Shown: piece after piece, positions 22,304 through 35,134 of the stretch
Layout of the letters: each line of letters begins with the position of its first letter
Position numbering within the stretch: the stretch's first letter is position 1
Program-made: the position numbers and the translations under genes
DNA from: Sanguinoderma infundibulare
Lineage: Eukaryota > Basidiomycota > Agaricomycetes > Polyporales > Polyporaceae
Direction of reading: 5' to 3'
Assembly (NCBI GenBank): GCA_032821775.1
Contig: JAVLRN010000001.1
Location: 1,488,001-1,552,000, forward strand
DNA length: 64,000 nucleotides
Notes under the pieces: generated by a model
The model's input: only the letters and a program-made list of their open reading frames with translations
Told to the model about the DNA's origin: nothing
Databases searched by the model: none

Positions 22304-24208
22304 TTCCCCCGCCTCCCTCTCCTCGGTCGGGCCCGGCCGATCGTACAGGGCATATCCTCGCAATGTACATACCCCATTGCTGTCGCACTACGTCACCCCG
22401 AGGCCACTGCCGTAATATATTGTACGTCGAATTGCTATAAATCCAGAAACTGTGCAGTCTTGTCCGTCACGCGATACAGCCACACGCTTGCCAAAGCATT
22501 GGCCGGGAGGTTCTAGTCCTTCTACCGCTGCTTTCGGTTTAATTTGTCGTGGCCGTCGAGAGCTCTCGCTGAGTGTTCGCAATTCCCCGACGCCTTGTTC
22601 GAGCTAGCCGTGAGAGGCGGTGTGCGAGGCTCCATCGGCCATTGGCAGTGCACGGGAGGTACCCACGAAGCATTTAACTCTGGCAGCTTGATTGACGACT
22701 CTGAAACTGCTGGTTGGAAAAGGCCGATGCAGAGACATTGCAGACAAAAGGACGTCTGCCATCCGCCCATGAATTGTCCATCATTTCCGCTCTGCGCCTC
22801 ATGCGTTTCCCTGGACGGAATTACACACATACATCGCTAGTGCTCGCGTCCTACTAGGTCCCTACTCCGCTGGCAGCCCTAGAAGATGCTGATTCCACCA
22901 AGAAGTGGGGATTCGGAATAGAACGACGTCCTCGAACGGGCCAAGGCGATACCAAAGCCCGCCGTGCGCGTCTCACGCCGCCCAACAGGCTCGAGAGTCG
23001 ACGTCGATTCTGGACGAACCCGGGTCCAGATCGCGAGCGCTGATGCGAGCCCGCCAGGCGTGCAGCGCTCCTGCACGCTGCACGCATACAATAAGCGAAA
23101 ACACACCCCAGTTGTTGGGCCACCGTGCAAAACGTGCCCGTGGCCGAAAAAAATCCGCATGAGATCATACGCGGCATCGCGCCCGCGCCCTTGGCTGGCG
23201 TGAATCCACGAACACGAGGCCCGGGAATGGAGGGTGCAGAGCAAGTGCAGAACGATTACGCTGCCCCGAGCGGCCGCAGACGGGTTCGGCAGATTACCGC
23301 ACATTGCGAGCATGACGAGCGGCTCCGAGGCATGCATGCGGTCGTTGTGTAACAGTGTGCTGCGTCCCCGGCGCGTCAGCAGGCTATCCAGAGGCGGTTT
23401 TGACGGGGAGCAGCCTCCGACAGGAAGCAGGACACGGGGCGCCTCATCGACATATTGATCATCCGCAACCATGCGGAATCTCGGTGCTACCCGTCGGCCG
23501 ATGCTCGCGCGTGGACTCCAGGCATCGAGAAGCAAAAGGCCTTCATAGATGCAGTCGTCGTCCACGGCTTCCCCGCGAAGAGACCCGGGTATGCTAAAAT
23601 CAGTGTGTGTATTCGAATACACGGAAGCCCATTCGGACGCACGGGACCCGTTTCCGTCGGCGTTGCGAGGTGTTCCCCATCCGAGGGATGGACGTCGATG
23701 GACTCCGTCATTCTGGTTATGGATCTTCGAACAGCCCTCGGAACCCCCCGGCGGGCTGGCTGGTATGGCCCAATAGCGACCTTGTGCAATATTGCAGCTC
23801 GAGGACGGTGGGAGGAAGAACGTAAATCTGTCATTGTCAATGTCAAGAGGGTCGGCGCCGCGCGACGGATATTCGCCACCAAGACGCTCAGTGGGACTCC
23901 GCGGGAGACGTTGGCGACCCCACTCACCTCGCAGATGCATGGCAATAGTCGAACGGAATCGGCCAGTGAGAATACAGTATTCGTCAGGACAGCGGACGTC
24001 GAGAGCACAATGTACAGCCACTTTACGTGAGAGGGGATATATGTACATTGAGAAGCAAAGGAGAAGATCGTCGTGTTAGGGGCGCAGATGGCCCCGAAAC
24101 TGAGCCCGAAGACGTAATAAACCCAACGAGAAGATGAAGACGTGGTATCATAGAAGGAGGTAAGTAGGCGGGGAGATGGGTCAGTTCTATATAGTCCATG
24201 AGGGGCCC
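22304..24208. other. Long inter-gene region with several overlapping open frames
   Basis: About 1.9 kb between PMP4 and the Ras gene. A minus-strand frame of 389 codons (22879-24048) overlaps a 245-codon minus frame (23487-24224) and a 191-codon plus frame (23455-24030). One minus-strand stretch (VKWLYIVLSTSAVLTNTVF) looks like a membrane helix of fungal multi-span proteins, but the frame is not sustained. No family recognised; could be a decayed or lineage-specific gene. Confidence 0.3.
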
Positions 24209-25072
24209 CTACATGATAATACACTTGCGCTTCCTCTCCTTCTCCGGTGACCGTACGGGGCCCTGTACTCCCTGTTCCTGCTGCTTCGTGGATCGAAGCA
24301 AGCGGACGAGGTTCATGAAGAGGCGTTCCACGTTATGCGCCGTTTTTGCCGATGTTTCTAGGAACTCGCAGCCAAACTGCCGCGCCAGCGCTGCACCCTC
24401 CTCTCGTGAGACCTCCCTCTCGTATTGTTTGTCGCACTTGTTCCCGACAAGCATGAAGACCGGCTTCTGTCGCTTGACCTTCAACATGGCCTGCCGGAAG
24501 ACGTCGAGCCGATCAAATGTCGCCCTCGACGCAATCGAGTATACCAGGATAAAGCCCTGGCCTTCCCTGCAAACGAGGTCGGAACGGAAGACGAGAGAGA
24601 GAGAGGTGGAATACGATACCTGACCCATTGGTCTCGAAGCGTCGCATATTCCTCTATTGCGCTACATGGTCAGAGATTTGGAGGGTCATAGGACCGAATG
24701 GACACGCACCTTGTCCAGCCGTATCGATCACTTCCACGAAACACATGCGATTGTCGACCACGAGTTGCTTTCGATACGCATCTTCTATCGTCGGATCGTA
24801 TGTCTGGTGGAGGGTGAGCATGGGGTGACGCAGGGGACGCCACAATGGTATTCACCTCTGTTGGACAGTGGCAGCCGCGGGGTGGTATAGGTCTTGAGAG
24901 CATGCCAAGGACGGAGGGTAACGGCACGGCTTACCAACGAAACAATTGAGCGTGAACTGGGAGGGCTGTCAGGATGGGGGAGAGACAGGAGGATGATGGC
25001 ATGCACCTGTACAGCCAATGCAGTCTTTCCTACACCTCCATCACCAAGAACGGCAACTCTCCAGCTATCCAT
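24209..25072 (-). CDS. Ras-type small GTPase with CAAX box
   Basis: Minus-strand exons 25007-25072, 24935-24956, 24856-24857, 24710-24803, 24620-24653 and 24209-24566 sum to 576 nt, 191 aa. Visible G motifs: P-loop GDGGVGKT, switch [10 protein letters not shown], switch II DTAGQEEYATLR, NKCD and ETSAK. The C-terminus is a polybasic KERKRKC run ending in a CIIM CAAX box, so prenylation and membrane attachment are expected. Role: GTP-dependent signalling switch, probably growth or polarity (inference). The exon of only 2 nt supplies the middle of a Glu codon; without it the frame breaks and the invariant ETYDPTIED is lost. Both introns around it have normal length (77 and 52 nt) and GT-AG ends. 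The ATG at 25072 is used; an upstream GTG is not a start. Confidence 0.85.
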
Positions 25073-28000
25073 GTCTGCTGGCACACTACCTCAGCGAAAT
25101 GGGGAAGGGATGGGCGGAGCGAGGTTGGGACACATACCTCAAAGTGTAGGAAACGAGAGTGTAGAATGTGCAGATCTGTGGGGACGGTCAACGGGGAGGG
25201 GAAGGGAAGCGCAATGGGCGGGACATGCCTCAAGAGTGAACGATCGAGGACGAGAGAGGGTCGTAACAGGCGAGAGAGAGAGCAGAGACGAGAAGAGGAC
25301 GATAAAAGATAATAAGCAGATATACGTCGTGCAAGTTCGTGCAGGTCGTAACGGAAGGCCGGGAGAGCCTTGGGGACGGGACGGGGAGCAGTGGTGGACG
25401 CAGACAGAGCACAGTTTCCTAGGCCTTGCACGCGCCCAGGAGCGCCCCCGGCTATTTCTATCAATTCATCCAACACCGCGACTTTTCCAAAAATCTCCCC
25501 CACTTCCCTTTCCGGCACTTCCTCCCCCGAATTCTCCCGCCTCCGGCTCCGACCCGGCCGTCTGCGCCTGCCTGTCCTCCGCCTCCTCGTCCTCCTCGTC
25601 CCCCAGTGCGTCTCTCGCGGCTGCAGACGAGGCCCAGGGACACACCGAGGCACCGGCCATCGCCGACCGGGGCGTATCTGCCACATCTCAGGCACGCATA
25701 CTTGCTGCACTCCCTCCACCATCCATATCCGACAGACTCGCAACTACAAAATATCATTTCCGTGTGCTCCAGTCATCGCCCATCCCAATCATTTCCTTAT
25801 TCCTCCCTCTCGCCGTCTTCCAATGCCGTTCCGGGCCATTCCTCCTCCGCCTCGCCCTCTTAATGTCTCATCCCTTCAGTCAAACATCCTGCCTGCTCGG
25901 TCCCCGCCCTTCCTTTTGCCCAACGTCAGTACGGTCATCACAATAACCATCCTAGCCGCGAACTTCGTGTGATTCTCCCCTGTCGTCATCCCACCTCCCG
26001 TACGTAAGATCGCAGGTAGGCGTTCCTCGCTCTCGTACTGTTGCCGCACCAACTCCTCATGGTCCTCAACCCGTAATCGGTCCGGGCGCAAGAAACACTA
26101 TTCCATCCTGTGCCCACTTCTCCGGCTCACCTCGGACACATTGTGGACCAAGCTCCAACGGCGAACACCCACCTACATTCTCGTGCCGCCACCCAAGATG
26201 TCGCCCATACACCAGGCGCGCACCATGCACCATCTGACCTCCGATGCACGCAGCCCCTCCCAGTCAAACCCTATCCAACCCTCTCCGGATCGCCCTTCAT
26301 CACCAGATGACTCCGGCCGCCCTCCGGAACGAACGTACCTAGACGCTTCCCTCTTGTCGACTTATCAGATTGTGGGTGTCTTGTTTGAACGCCGTTACAG
26401 CTCGCCTCTACTCTACCACCGCCGAATAGTCGCTGCATTCACCCGTCGCCCCCCCAATACCCGTTCAGTTCCGCTACTTCACAGCTTGAGATCGAGTGGT
26501 GGCGACCGCGCTGCGCACCGGTAATTTGGGAGCCGCCCCAGGCGATCGCTCGACACCGGTCAACCTCGAGGTCTTTCTTACTGCGAGGCCTAGGCGTTTA
26601 CAGAGACTTCTACCGTGAAAGGGTGGCAAGTATTCGACGCATCGTTGGCGTTCTAGGCCTCTTGTGAGTGTAATAGGGTCCTGTATTATTGGAACAGAGT
26701 TAGGAGAAGCCTCCAACAGTAGACGATGCCCTACGCCATATGGCAGTCTCGAATCAGTCAGCACCAGCCGTTCCGCGTACCTCATCTCAGTGGGATCTGC
26801 TAAAATGAAAAGGTTTGGCTGAAGGCTGTTTCTTGCACACCGGGCCATTCGGTGTGCTCGACGGCGTCGACCGCCAGGAATTGCCGCAGCCCCGAACGGC
26901 GAACGTACCTCACTTGACCGCCATCGTGGCTTCCGGCCGTGGCGGCAGACGAGCACGGTGGCACCAGCAGAGCACCCCAACACCGATGGAGAGGAAAGTC
27001 CTGTTTTATGTAAGACAGCACTTACACGCTCAAGGTCAGTGCGCTTGCCTCGAGCGACGTGCCACTTACACGACTCGTTAACAGCCGCCGTCATCGGCCC
27101 GATGATGGCGCATACTTTCCACCCTAATGCCAGCGAAGGAGGGTCGAAGCGAGGCGGTAGAAGAAAGAAGGCCGTCCCCCGCTGTCTTCCGTCCGAGGGC
27201 TGACTCGAGCGCGAAATCCATTAAGGACACAGATCCGACCCGATAGAACTGACTGTTTTCGGCGGGGACGCTCACGGGCGACAATCTTCCGTGACTGTCG
27301 TGGAAAAGAAGGCTTTTGCCCATAGAGGGGCGCGGCGTATTCCATCCAGGTCGGTGTAGTATCCATATGGTCAGATTGCTCCATGCTCATCCCTCCTTTC
27401 AGACGTCTCCCCAGCACAATGGCCGAGGACGACTTCCCGGGCTTGCTCGCACACGCTCGCGCTGCATGGTGGGTCCTATTCAAATCCTTTTCACCGATTC
27501 GCGGCTACACGGCGAGCTGTGCGGGTCGCTCACAGTCCAACCGTGAACCTAGCTCGACACGGGTGCACTTCGCATACTCGGCGCTTTTCCACTCGAACCA
27601 CCGCCAATTGTTTCTTATGGGCTCTTGTAGGGCACCCGCCTTGCCCTCCTGACCCTTCAACCTCCGCCCGTGGGTGTGAGTCTCCGAGAAAAGTGCCACC
27701 CTCCTAAGCTCTGTAGAAAGCAACTCCCGCCCAAGTACGTACTCAACAGTCATACTCGGTCCTCGTGATCCCGCGCTATGTTGTATTCCATTAACGTATG
27801 ATCTCCAGTCATTCTCTGCCACCGAATGTGGCACCGCTGGAGGTGCTTCGGGACGTCTCCCAGGCTTCTCTGGGTCCGGGCCCAAGGTCATTCTCCCATG
27901 GAGGCCTGTACCAATCACATTTCCTGGGATAGAGTATGCCCCTCACCCCCTTGGGCCTTGTGCTCGATAAGGTGGCAGTGCATTCCAACTTTCCCGAATA

Positions 28001-29000
28001 CTCTGAATTTGATCTTCCCCAGGTACGCAGCTAGGCGATGGGCCTGAACGGATACTTATACAAAAGACGAGGTATTCGTGCAAGATTTCGCGCTGAAAGG
28101 CTATCACTTCCCGCCGACGTATGCGTATCAGCACAGTCGGCTGGCCACCGTATTCCGAGCGTGTCGTGGCGCCCACGTTGCAAGTGACCTCCACGCTGGC
28201 CGACCTTTGTTCTCCCAAAGTCCTCTGGAATGTTCCCCAGCCACCCCCTTGCACTCCTGGCGGCGATTCCCAGTTGATAACCGGCGCGACCGGCTCCTCA
28301 AGAGCGCACGATGGCAGCCTGTCCTGCCCTGTGCCCTCAGGCTCTGGGTTCGTCAGCGCGCCACAAGGTCGCCCACCGGAAGCTATAACATACTTCGCGG
28401 TATGTGTTCTGTGTATACGCAGCCACGTCCCTAACATGTGCTCCCAGCTCCTATGGGAAGCGTTCTGGTCGTGGCTTGCGGGACGCCTCTCCCTCCGGCA
28501 CATACGCCCTTGTGAGTGCCTCCGAGTATTTCAGCCCGGTCCCGGAGGCTTAACTGACGTTCGTTCAACGTTATGGGGTCTATCGTACTCGTCGGACCGC
28601 GCACGATGCCCGCGACCGAACTTAGTTCCAAGCTCTCCGAGTCAGGCCCGGAGGTATCATCACCCGGCGTCGTCCTCTTCCTTCTGTCCAATCTGAACCG
28701 GTGAGCAGCAGAAGGTTTGCGCCCATGCATGCTCGGACGCTAAAAATGAGCTCGTCTCCGGCAGCGTGTTGGCACCCTCTCGCCGTCCTATAACCCAACT
28801 CCTCGGCATGCTCGGCGGCGCCAGCCAGCAACAAGCGTTTGTCGTGGGCGCATACACTCAAGCTTCTCCCTTCAAATTATGTGGCGTCGTCGACCCTCGG
28901 CCGGCCATGGCAGGGATGCTAGACAGGTATGGACAACTCGAGCCGCAGTCTCCTTCCGGCTTTTGTGCGATCTTTCTTCGGGCACTGGGGGTGGCATAGC
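25073..29000. other. Gene-sparse region, part 1
   Basis: Promoter side of the Ras gene, with a long pyrimidine-rich plus strand at ~25440-25920, then ~3 kb of short frames on both strands. Between ~27,930 and 29,000 several plus-strand segments are flanked by splice-like ends (for example 28121-28398 joining 28448 onward), but no family is recognisable and no complete gene can be built. Confidence 0.3.
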
Positions 29001-32000
29001 GGATGTTCGCATTTTGATCAGTCTCACGCTAGTGTTTGGCGAGCAGGGAAAAAAACATTGCGAGCGAGCCGGTGACCAAGTATTTGTATCGTCGCTGATA
29101 TCGGGTTCTTCTCTGCGCAGTGCTTGTCGCACCAGCAGAAGCTGGTGTTGACCGGGTCGCGAGGGCAGTACGCGTCTCGCGCGGTGCTCGTGCCTTGTCG
29201 TCGTCGGACTAGTCCTGAAAGGCTCGTCTCTTTGTTCGACTCCGAGTCGGTGGCCGCCAAACTGGCGACTCGCTCCGCGAAACGTTCCGCAATCGGCAAT
29301 CTGAAGGCTACTTCATCGCGAGCAGCTCCTCGTACTGCGGACATCACGCGGAGTTTGTGCACTGTGGCCAACGACAGCATTCTTATACAAATGCTCGACG
29401 TTCTGTTCCGAACGTTTGATCCCGCGTAGCTGAGACCTGCGTCAGAGTCGTTGACAGACACCGTAAGATTATCGAGTCTTTCAGACTTCGTCGTCCGCCG
29501 CGGCCACGTCATTGATCAGTTCGCAGAACCCTTTACGCCTTCTTGATTCATAGAAATAAATATCTTATCACTGACAAAGTTTTAAGCTCGCGAACACGCC
29601 GTAGGCTCATTGCGCATCATGGCCCGGTGATTCACACATCTTCCGATTCTTGAGATCATTGCCGAACGGTGAGTCTAGTGTACTCTGGGCCTCCCTCTCA
29701 CGTTCCTCATTGCACCACCACCCTCAGGTTCTGCGGCAACTATTACGGCAATTTCTCATGGACACCCACAGGTGCGCTCGAAATCAATCGGAGCCGTATT
29801 CTAGCTAAATCACGGTCGCGGAAGTATTCGTGGGCCTGAAGTCAATTCGCCCCGTCCGCCCGAAAACATTCAAAGCGATGTGATCACCGAAGTTCTATCT
29901 GGCTCTATCAGTGGTCAGTACGCTGCATGCGTATGTTATGGTGCGTGTATGTCCTTTTTTGTTTCTGAAGCGGTATCAGGGCAAGTTCAATACGCCGGGC
30001 GCGCCGCATCATCATCCTCCAACACCCACCGGGTAAACAATACGGTCTCGTGCACACTTACCCGTCACCTTACGGTAAGAGCGTGAAGGGAGGATCGAAG
30101 TCGGCGTGCAATGCTTATCCGTGATTTTTGTCCTTGGAGAAGATCTACCCATATCCTTCCGAGTGATGATTCGTGCGTAGCGGCATGTGCAACGGCGCTT
30201 GTCTTCGTTTAGGCTGACAGTTCGTCTGCATAGGATGACACACGCCATTGCAGTATTCTGCAACGACGCGCTTCTGTTCTTCGGACCTTTTGTTCTGTTA
30301 CCGTCTGGTCCAACGTTAGCTGACGCGTCCTGGTTACCGTTCGCAGCACACATCCTGAGAAGCGGGTCCAACTTTACAGGATAAAAGTTCCATGATGCAT
30401 CTCTGCGGTGCCGGCCTCTTTCTGTGCAGTTTCCATTTTAATCCCTCACCATCCCAAGCTCGAATAGCAGCGGCCATTCCAGCAGGTATTAGACCTCTTC
30501 GCGCCATCTGACACCGTGCCGCCGAACCATTGCCAACGGAAATCGGCTTACGGGACCGCACCGCCACACCGCAACCCGCACTTACGAGGCGTCGTCTCCG
30601 ACCCCAACGCTGGCGTGCCGCGGAACCCCTTCCGTGCGTCCCTGTTCAAGCGGTTGGTAACTGGTCCCTTTCCTCTTGCGTGTACGCAGATCACGAAGCC
30701 GGGTGAGTGCTAGTACGTACTTTGCGCATCGGACAAGCCGAATCTCCCCGGATTACAAAGGACTGACCGTGCCTTGCCCAAAAGCTGTAGGTGTGCACAC
30801 GTCATGTGCGGATCACAGTCAGATTACTTACCCCGCCGCGTCGGTATCCTGACTTGTTCGTTCCTGACCAGGCACCGTGGTGAAAATTGCGCATTTTGAC
30901 AAGCCGCGCTTGACAATCTGTGTGGACGGTCGCGGGCGCGAGGACGCCAAGGACACTCAGGCGCGAGGACGCAAACCACAGCGAACCGCCGCGCGGAGGA
31001 CCGGCTTGGAATCCTGTCCAAAACCTCCTCTCTAGCGTGCCTGGCGGACACCGTTCTTGGGCACGATAATCGATGTTTTCGCCCGCCCCGTCAATATTGC
31101 CCTGGCTGCGTCCTGTCTATCAAGCATCCTCATGCCGCCCTGGGACGTCATATGGGGCAGGACACACCACACGCGCGGTTGCCATGCATTACGACACCTC
31201 GAGTTCAAGATTCGCGAGCAACACCCCCCCAGTGGTCGCCGACGCGGTACATGTGTACTTATGGCTCGAATGACGACCCCACTCAATGTCCGGCTCTCAC
31301 CCTCGTACCCTCATATGTACTCATCGCCCCTAGCATCCGCCCAATCTCGCGCGTCTAGTCCCTCCGAGTCGTCTCCTCTTTGACTGGGATCCCCGAGGGC
31401 CTCCACCGGGTGCGCGTCTCGCAGCTCAGCTTCCATCTTGTTCTCATCTGCCAACCCTACGAACCACCCCGTCTTCTCCAGGCAGTTTGGCATACACAAC
31501 CGTATGGCCGCATGCTCGCCCCGCGCCTGCCACCCCTTCCCTCTCTCTTTCACCGGTATGTGGTCTGATGGCGACCCCAACTCCGCCCCGAAGGTTGGAT
31601 TTCCGACCCCGGTGTGGGCCTTCGAACATATGCGTCCATAACTTACGTGCATTGCATTCCCTCCACACACACACATCGTCGCCACCAGCGCTCCGCAGCT
31701 CGAGAAGTCCCCAATTTCCCGCTATCACGTCAAGCACCGACCGGTACCACAGCCCTGGCCGTCCGCAAGGGCCTCCCAATCTCCGTTCCCCCCCAAAACT
31801 CAGCATCTGTGTCCTCATCGTCAACAGTTCACGACCACACGACCCGGTGGCATCCGCGCGTCAGTCTCCGATGCTACCTATGTATGTCTATGTATACCCA
31901 CCACCCATCTCATCTATCCTCGACCACGTCCCCCGAACCGCCTCTGTGTCCACGGTGGTCCTCCGGTCGGTCGCGGAGCGACCGTCGCCACGGGGGCGCC

Positions 32001-33175
32001 CCTTCTCGCTCCCCCATCTGGTCAACTCTAACCTCCATCCGTGACCCTCGGACTGTTCACACGCCGGCGGTCGATCTACGGCTCCGTTTTCAGCAGTCGC
32101 GCCCACAAACCCTGTGTTGTTTGACGTCCATATACGCTCCCGCGCAGCAGTCATTAATCCGGAGCCGCGAGGGCTAGCCACTTTCCATTTGCACCACAGG
32201 CATCACCAGGATATGCAAATGCACTCCCATTGACTGGTACAAGGACTGACGCCGCACGCCAACGTTGTCAATGTCTAGCTTGTAGCCCGAATATGTCTGC
32301 GTTCCATGCGCGAGATCTAGACCCTTCTCGCACATTATCGGACCTACTCCAGGACGGAATGTATCGGCCGCGAGAACCCGTTGCTTACCGACAATAATGA
32401 GACGCTCGATTCCACATCCGAGTAGGTCCTCCAAGCCTTTGCGGTCAACCAACGGTGCTCACTCGTACACGGACTCAGGCACTCTATTCTTGAACGGTTC
32501 CCTGTATACGCATCGATATGCGGATTGCAATTACTTACAATATATCTGCGCGCCAACGACGTGCAGTACTTCAGTTTGGATCTCACCAACATTACCGTCG
32601 ACATCTGACGATAGGGACGAATATTCGACCTGCTGACACTGATACGGTCAAGCTGCATGTCATACAACATATGGCTGCTGATTCTATTGCATCCCGCGAG
32701 GTCGCAAGGTGCAAGAAACCGTTATACGCGCAAAGGATAAGACGTAGACGGCGCGGATGGAGTAAAAGCGGGTGACGTCAAAGGGTATCCTTGACGCCGA
32801 GAATGGGAAGTGATAATGTAGAAAGGAGTGGAATGTTCGCATGCACAGGAAGGGTTCGTTAGGGAATAAACACGTCGTACCGATTACTTTCTATTCTACA
32901 TTTGTGTTTGGAAAGCCATTGAAGCCCACGGCGACGAGAGCCGACTCGTGGTGGTCGAAGGTAATAATGCAGGGGGTGGGCACACGAAGCCCGGGGTATT
33001 ATGACAATGCATGACGATCCGCGACGTTACAGGACTAGACGAAGGTGGGCTTGTCAACACTTGTAGTGCACAAAGAAAGAAGAAAATGAACGAACGTGTA
33101 TACATCCCTGGAGACCAATATCCTCGGAAGGCGAGAAGGGAACGAGACCGGACCCGAAGCGGAAGCGAGGCAGAG
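29001..33175. other. Gene-sparse region, part 2
   Basis: No recognisable gene. A (CA)n run occurs near 31662-31675, and 31480-32050 is a C-rich stretch open in more than one plus frame because stops are rare in that composition. No tRNA, rRNA or transposase signature seen. Confidence 0.35.
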
Positions 33176-33536
33176 CTAGTCTTGCCTGCTGAGTTCTGCT
33201 TGTGTGAGGTTAAGGACGAACGCGCCCTTGAAGTTGGCGGGTGGCTCGATGATCTTGACGGGTTTCCGCGCGGGCGCGATCGGCTTGACAGCGAGCGACG
33301 GGAACGGGCGGAGGGGGCGGGAAGTGGGGAAGGCGTGCGATCGGGAGGACACGGGTTTTTGCTGTGCCGACGCAGCGAGCGGGGACGATACGCGAGGGCG
33401 CGAGGCCACAGGGTTGAACGGGGAGGGTGTGGGAGAGGCGGCGACAGTCATGAGGGAAGCTGTGGTTGAGTGTCAGAAGAGTGCCGCGGTCTGGGTCATT
33501 GATATAGGACGCGCCAAAAAGTGTAAACTTACTCAT
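33176..33536 (-). CDS. Small hypothetical protein (95 aa, start-codon exon plus one exon)
   Basis: Exon 1 is 33533-33536 (ATG plus one base), then a GTAAGT...CAG intron of 73 nt, then 33176-33459; total 288 nt, 95 aa. A TATA element lies 125 bases upstream on the same strand. The product begins MTSLMTVAASPTPSPF, is Ser/Pro/Ala-rich for ~65 residues and ends in a more conserved-looking PVKIIEPPANFKGAFVLNL stretch followed by TQAELSRQD. No family recognised. The start-codon exon resembles that of eS27 in this window, which adds some support. Confidence 0.4.
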
Positions 33537-33660
33537 TGTCAGCAAACGGATAGGAACGGGCAGAGAAGCCTTTTGGACGAGATGGGCGCACGAGGGCGGG
33601 GGCAGGCTTGGCTGTGTGGAGGATAGAGAGTGTGGTGGGCGGAGGGTGATTAGGATGGGG

Positions 33661-33667
33661 TATATAA
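33661..33667 (-). promoter_or_regulatory. TATA-box-like element
   Basis: TATATA read on the minus strand, about 125 bases upstream of the ATG at 33536. Confidence 0.3.
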
Positions 33668-34155
33668 CCGCTTAGTGGGATGGAGGAGACCGCCAACGAG
33701 CCCATCCCCAACGAGTTTGCCACCCAAGCCTCCCTTCCCAATCCGGCACCCGCGACGCGTCCCGAGCGGAAGCCGGCACCCGCGTCTATCGTCCTTCCCC
33801 AACCCTTGCGCCTAACGTCACCCTGCACACCAACCCTCCCACAAGCCACCCCTCTTCCATTCCCGCTGCTGGTCCTCGCGTTATCTTCAGCAAGCCCCTC
33901 TTTCGACAACCTCGCCTAGAGTGCATTAATTTCCCACTCAGACGGGTATCTCACAGCCAATGTGTCATCACATTGATATTATTTTCCGCGCCCGCTGCTT
34001 TCCCCAACAGACTACATGCACTGTCCGTCACCGTGCCGAGGCCGCATCGGACGTGTTGGCCCGAAGGGCGCGTTTTGGTTGCCTACGGCCTTTCTAGGCT
34101 CGTTCCCATTGGTTGGTATTCAAACTCCGGTCGAAATCTCCCTCGTGCTTCCCAA
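33668..34155. other. Spacer before the inverted-repeat element
   Basis: C-rich plus strand, mirrored as a 126-codon minus frame (33529-33909) with no recognised motif. No gene called. Confidence 0.3.
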
Positions 34156-34244
34156 CCGGCTGGTACAACTGGTGGGGGTCATGGCTGTACGTCCCAATAT
34201 GGACCCCGTGTGAAAACGTACTTAGAAAAATCGCGAGTTGGCCC
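34156..34244 (+). repeat. Left arm of ~90-bp inverted repeat
   Basis: Nearly identical, in opposite orientation, to 35038-35134. The best-conserved core runs GGCTGTACGTCCCAATATGG and then CCGTGTGAAAACGTACTT. Translated, both arms give GCTSQYGxRVKTYL, but the short length argues for a dispersed non-coding repeat and not a domain. Confidence 0.65.
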
Positions 34245-35037
34245 TCCAGAGAATCCTCACCTGTACTCGAACACAGAGGAAATCCCTGTTAAAAATTATC
34301 ACATTAGACATTCATCACATGCCTGTGACCCTTAGCTTTGTTTATATGCAGCTGTGTATCTGAATACGAGCCATACGCGCTGTTCGGATCCGAAGCCAAA
34401 GACGCCCGGTTGACGTCAGCGCTTCCGCATGCCGCTAGGCGCTCACCTGGAACCCGCTTGCATACATGATGTATGTTACGCTCGGAGCGCAGGTCCTGCG
34501 AGTTCTACCCCTGTTATATGCTTATAGATGTTATAGGAGAACATTTTAATTTGTGAGAGGTCTGTTTCCCTCTCCGCATTTTGCATAATGACGCGGCCAA
34601 TGGCACATGCACAGAACCAAGTTGACGTCAGAGCGGCTTGGACTCGGCACTCTTAGTTTCTTCCCTGGTTGATTCCATTCTCATGTGTTTGAGCCTTTGT
34701 AGCCCACGCATTGCTTGTCCATAGCCTGATTGACCTATATAGGAGTTGAAATTTCAGCTTGGTTAGATAGTTTGCATCAAAATGAGGCATTTATGTGACA
34801 CTTGAGGTAGACTACACCCTGCTCTGTAAGTTTCGCATTTTGCTGTGGCATTGTTAGTCCGCAACCACGGGTTTTGCGCACATTGAGCCTGATTTATCAG
34901 CAAAACTCAGATCCTAGAGCCACTGGTTGCATATATCCACCATTTTCGACACCACTGTGATTTATATAGGCATTATACATCGTTTTTTTGAGTTTTGGTG
35001 GGAGAGAGCGGAGGCAATTGGTCTGTATTGTCAATTG
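34245..35037. other. AT-richer interior between inverted repeat arms
   Basis: About 800 bases, visibly lower in GC than the flanks, with no open frame longer than ~100 codons and no transposase. Together with the arms it could be a non-autonomous (MITE-like) element. Confidence 0.4.
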
Positions 35038-35134
35038 TTCTGCGGGGCGGAAGTGCGATTTCACCAAGTACGTTTTCACACGGGTCCCATATTGGGACGT
35101 ACAGCCAGGACCCCCACCAGTTTTACCAGTCGTT
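35038..35134 (-). repeat. Right arm of ~90-bp inverted repeat
   Basis: Inverse copy of 34156-34244; only scattered mismatches over ~90 bases. Confidence 0.65.

Noticed and set aside
24894..25946. 350-codon plus-strand frame over the Ras promoter and first exons
   Set aside because: Lies antisense to conserved Ras exons and continues into pyrimidine-rich low-complexity sequence; no family resemblance.
27420..29000. Possible multi-exon plus-strand gene (splice-like ends around 28018, 28398-28448 and 28697)
   Set aside because: Segments can be joined locally but not into one full frame, and no family is recognisable.
30516..30713. Frame with a segment faintly like ribosomal protein uL2 (LRGVV...NP)
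   Set aside because: Match covers only a few residues and no neighbouring exon supports it.
31487..32177. 185- and 187-codon plus frames
   Set aside because: C-rich low-complexity sequence open in more than one frame; translation is Pro/Ser/His-rich without structure.
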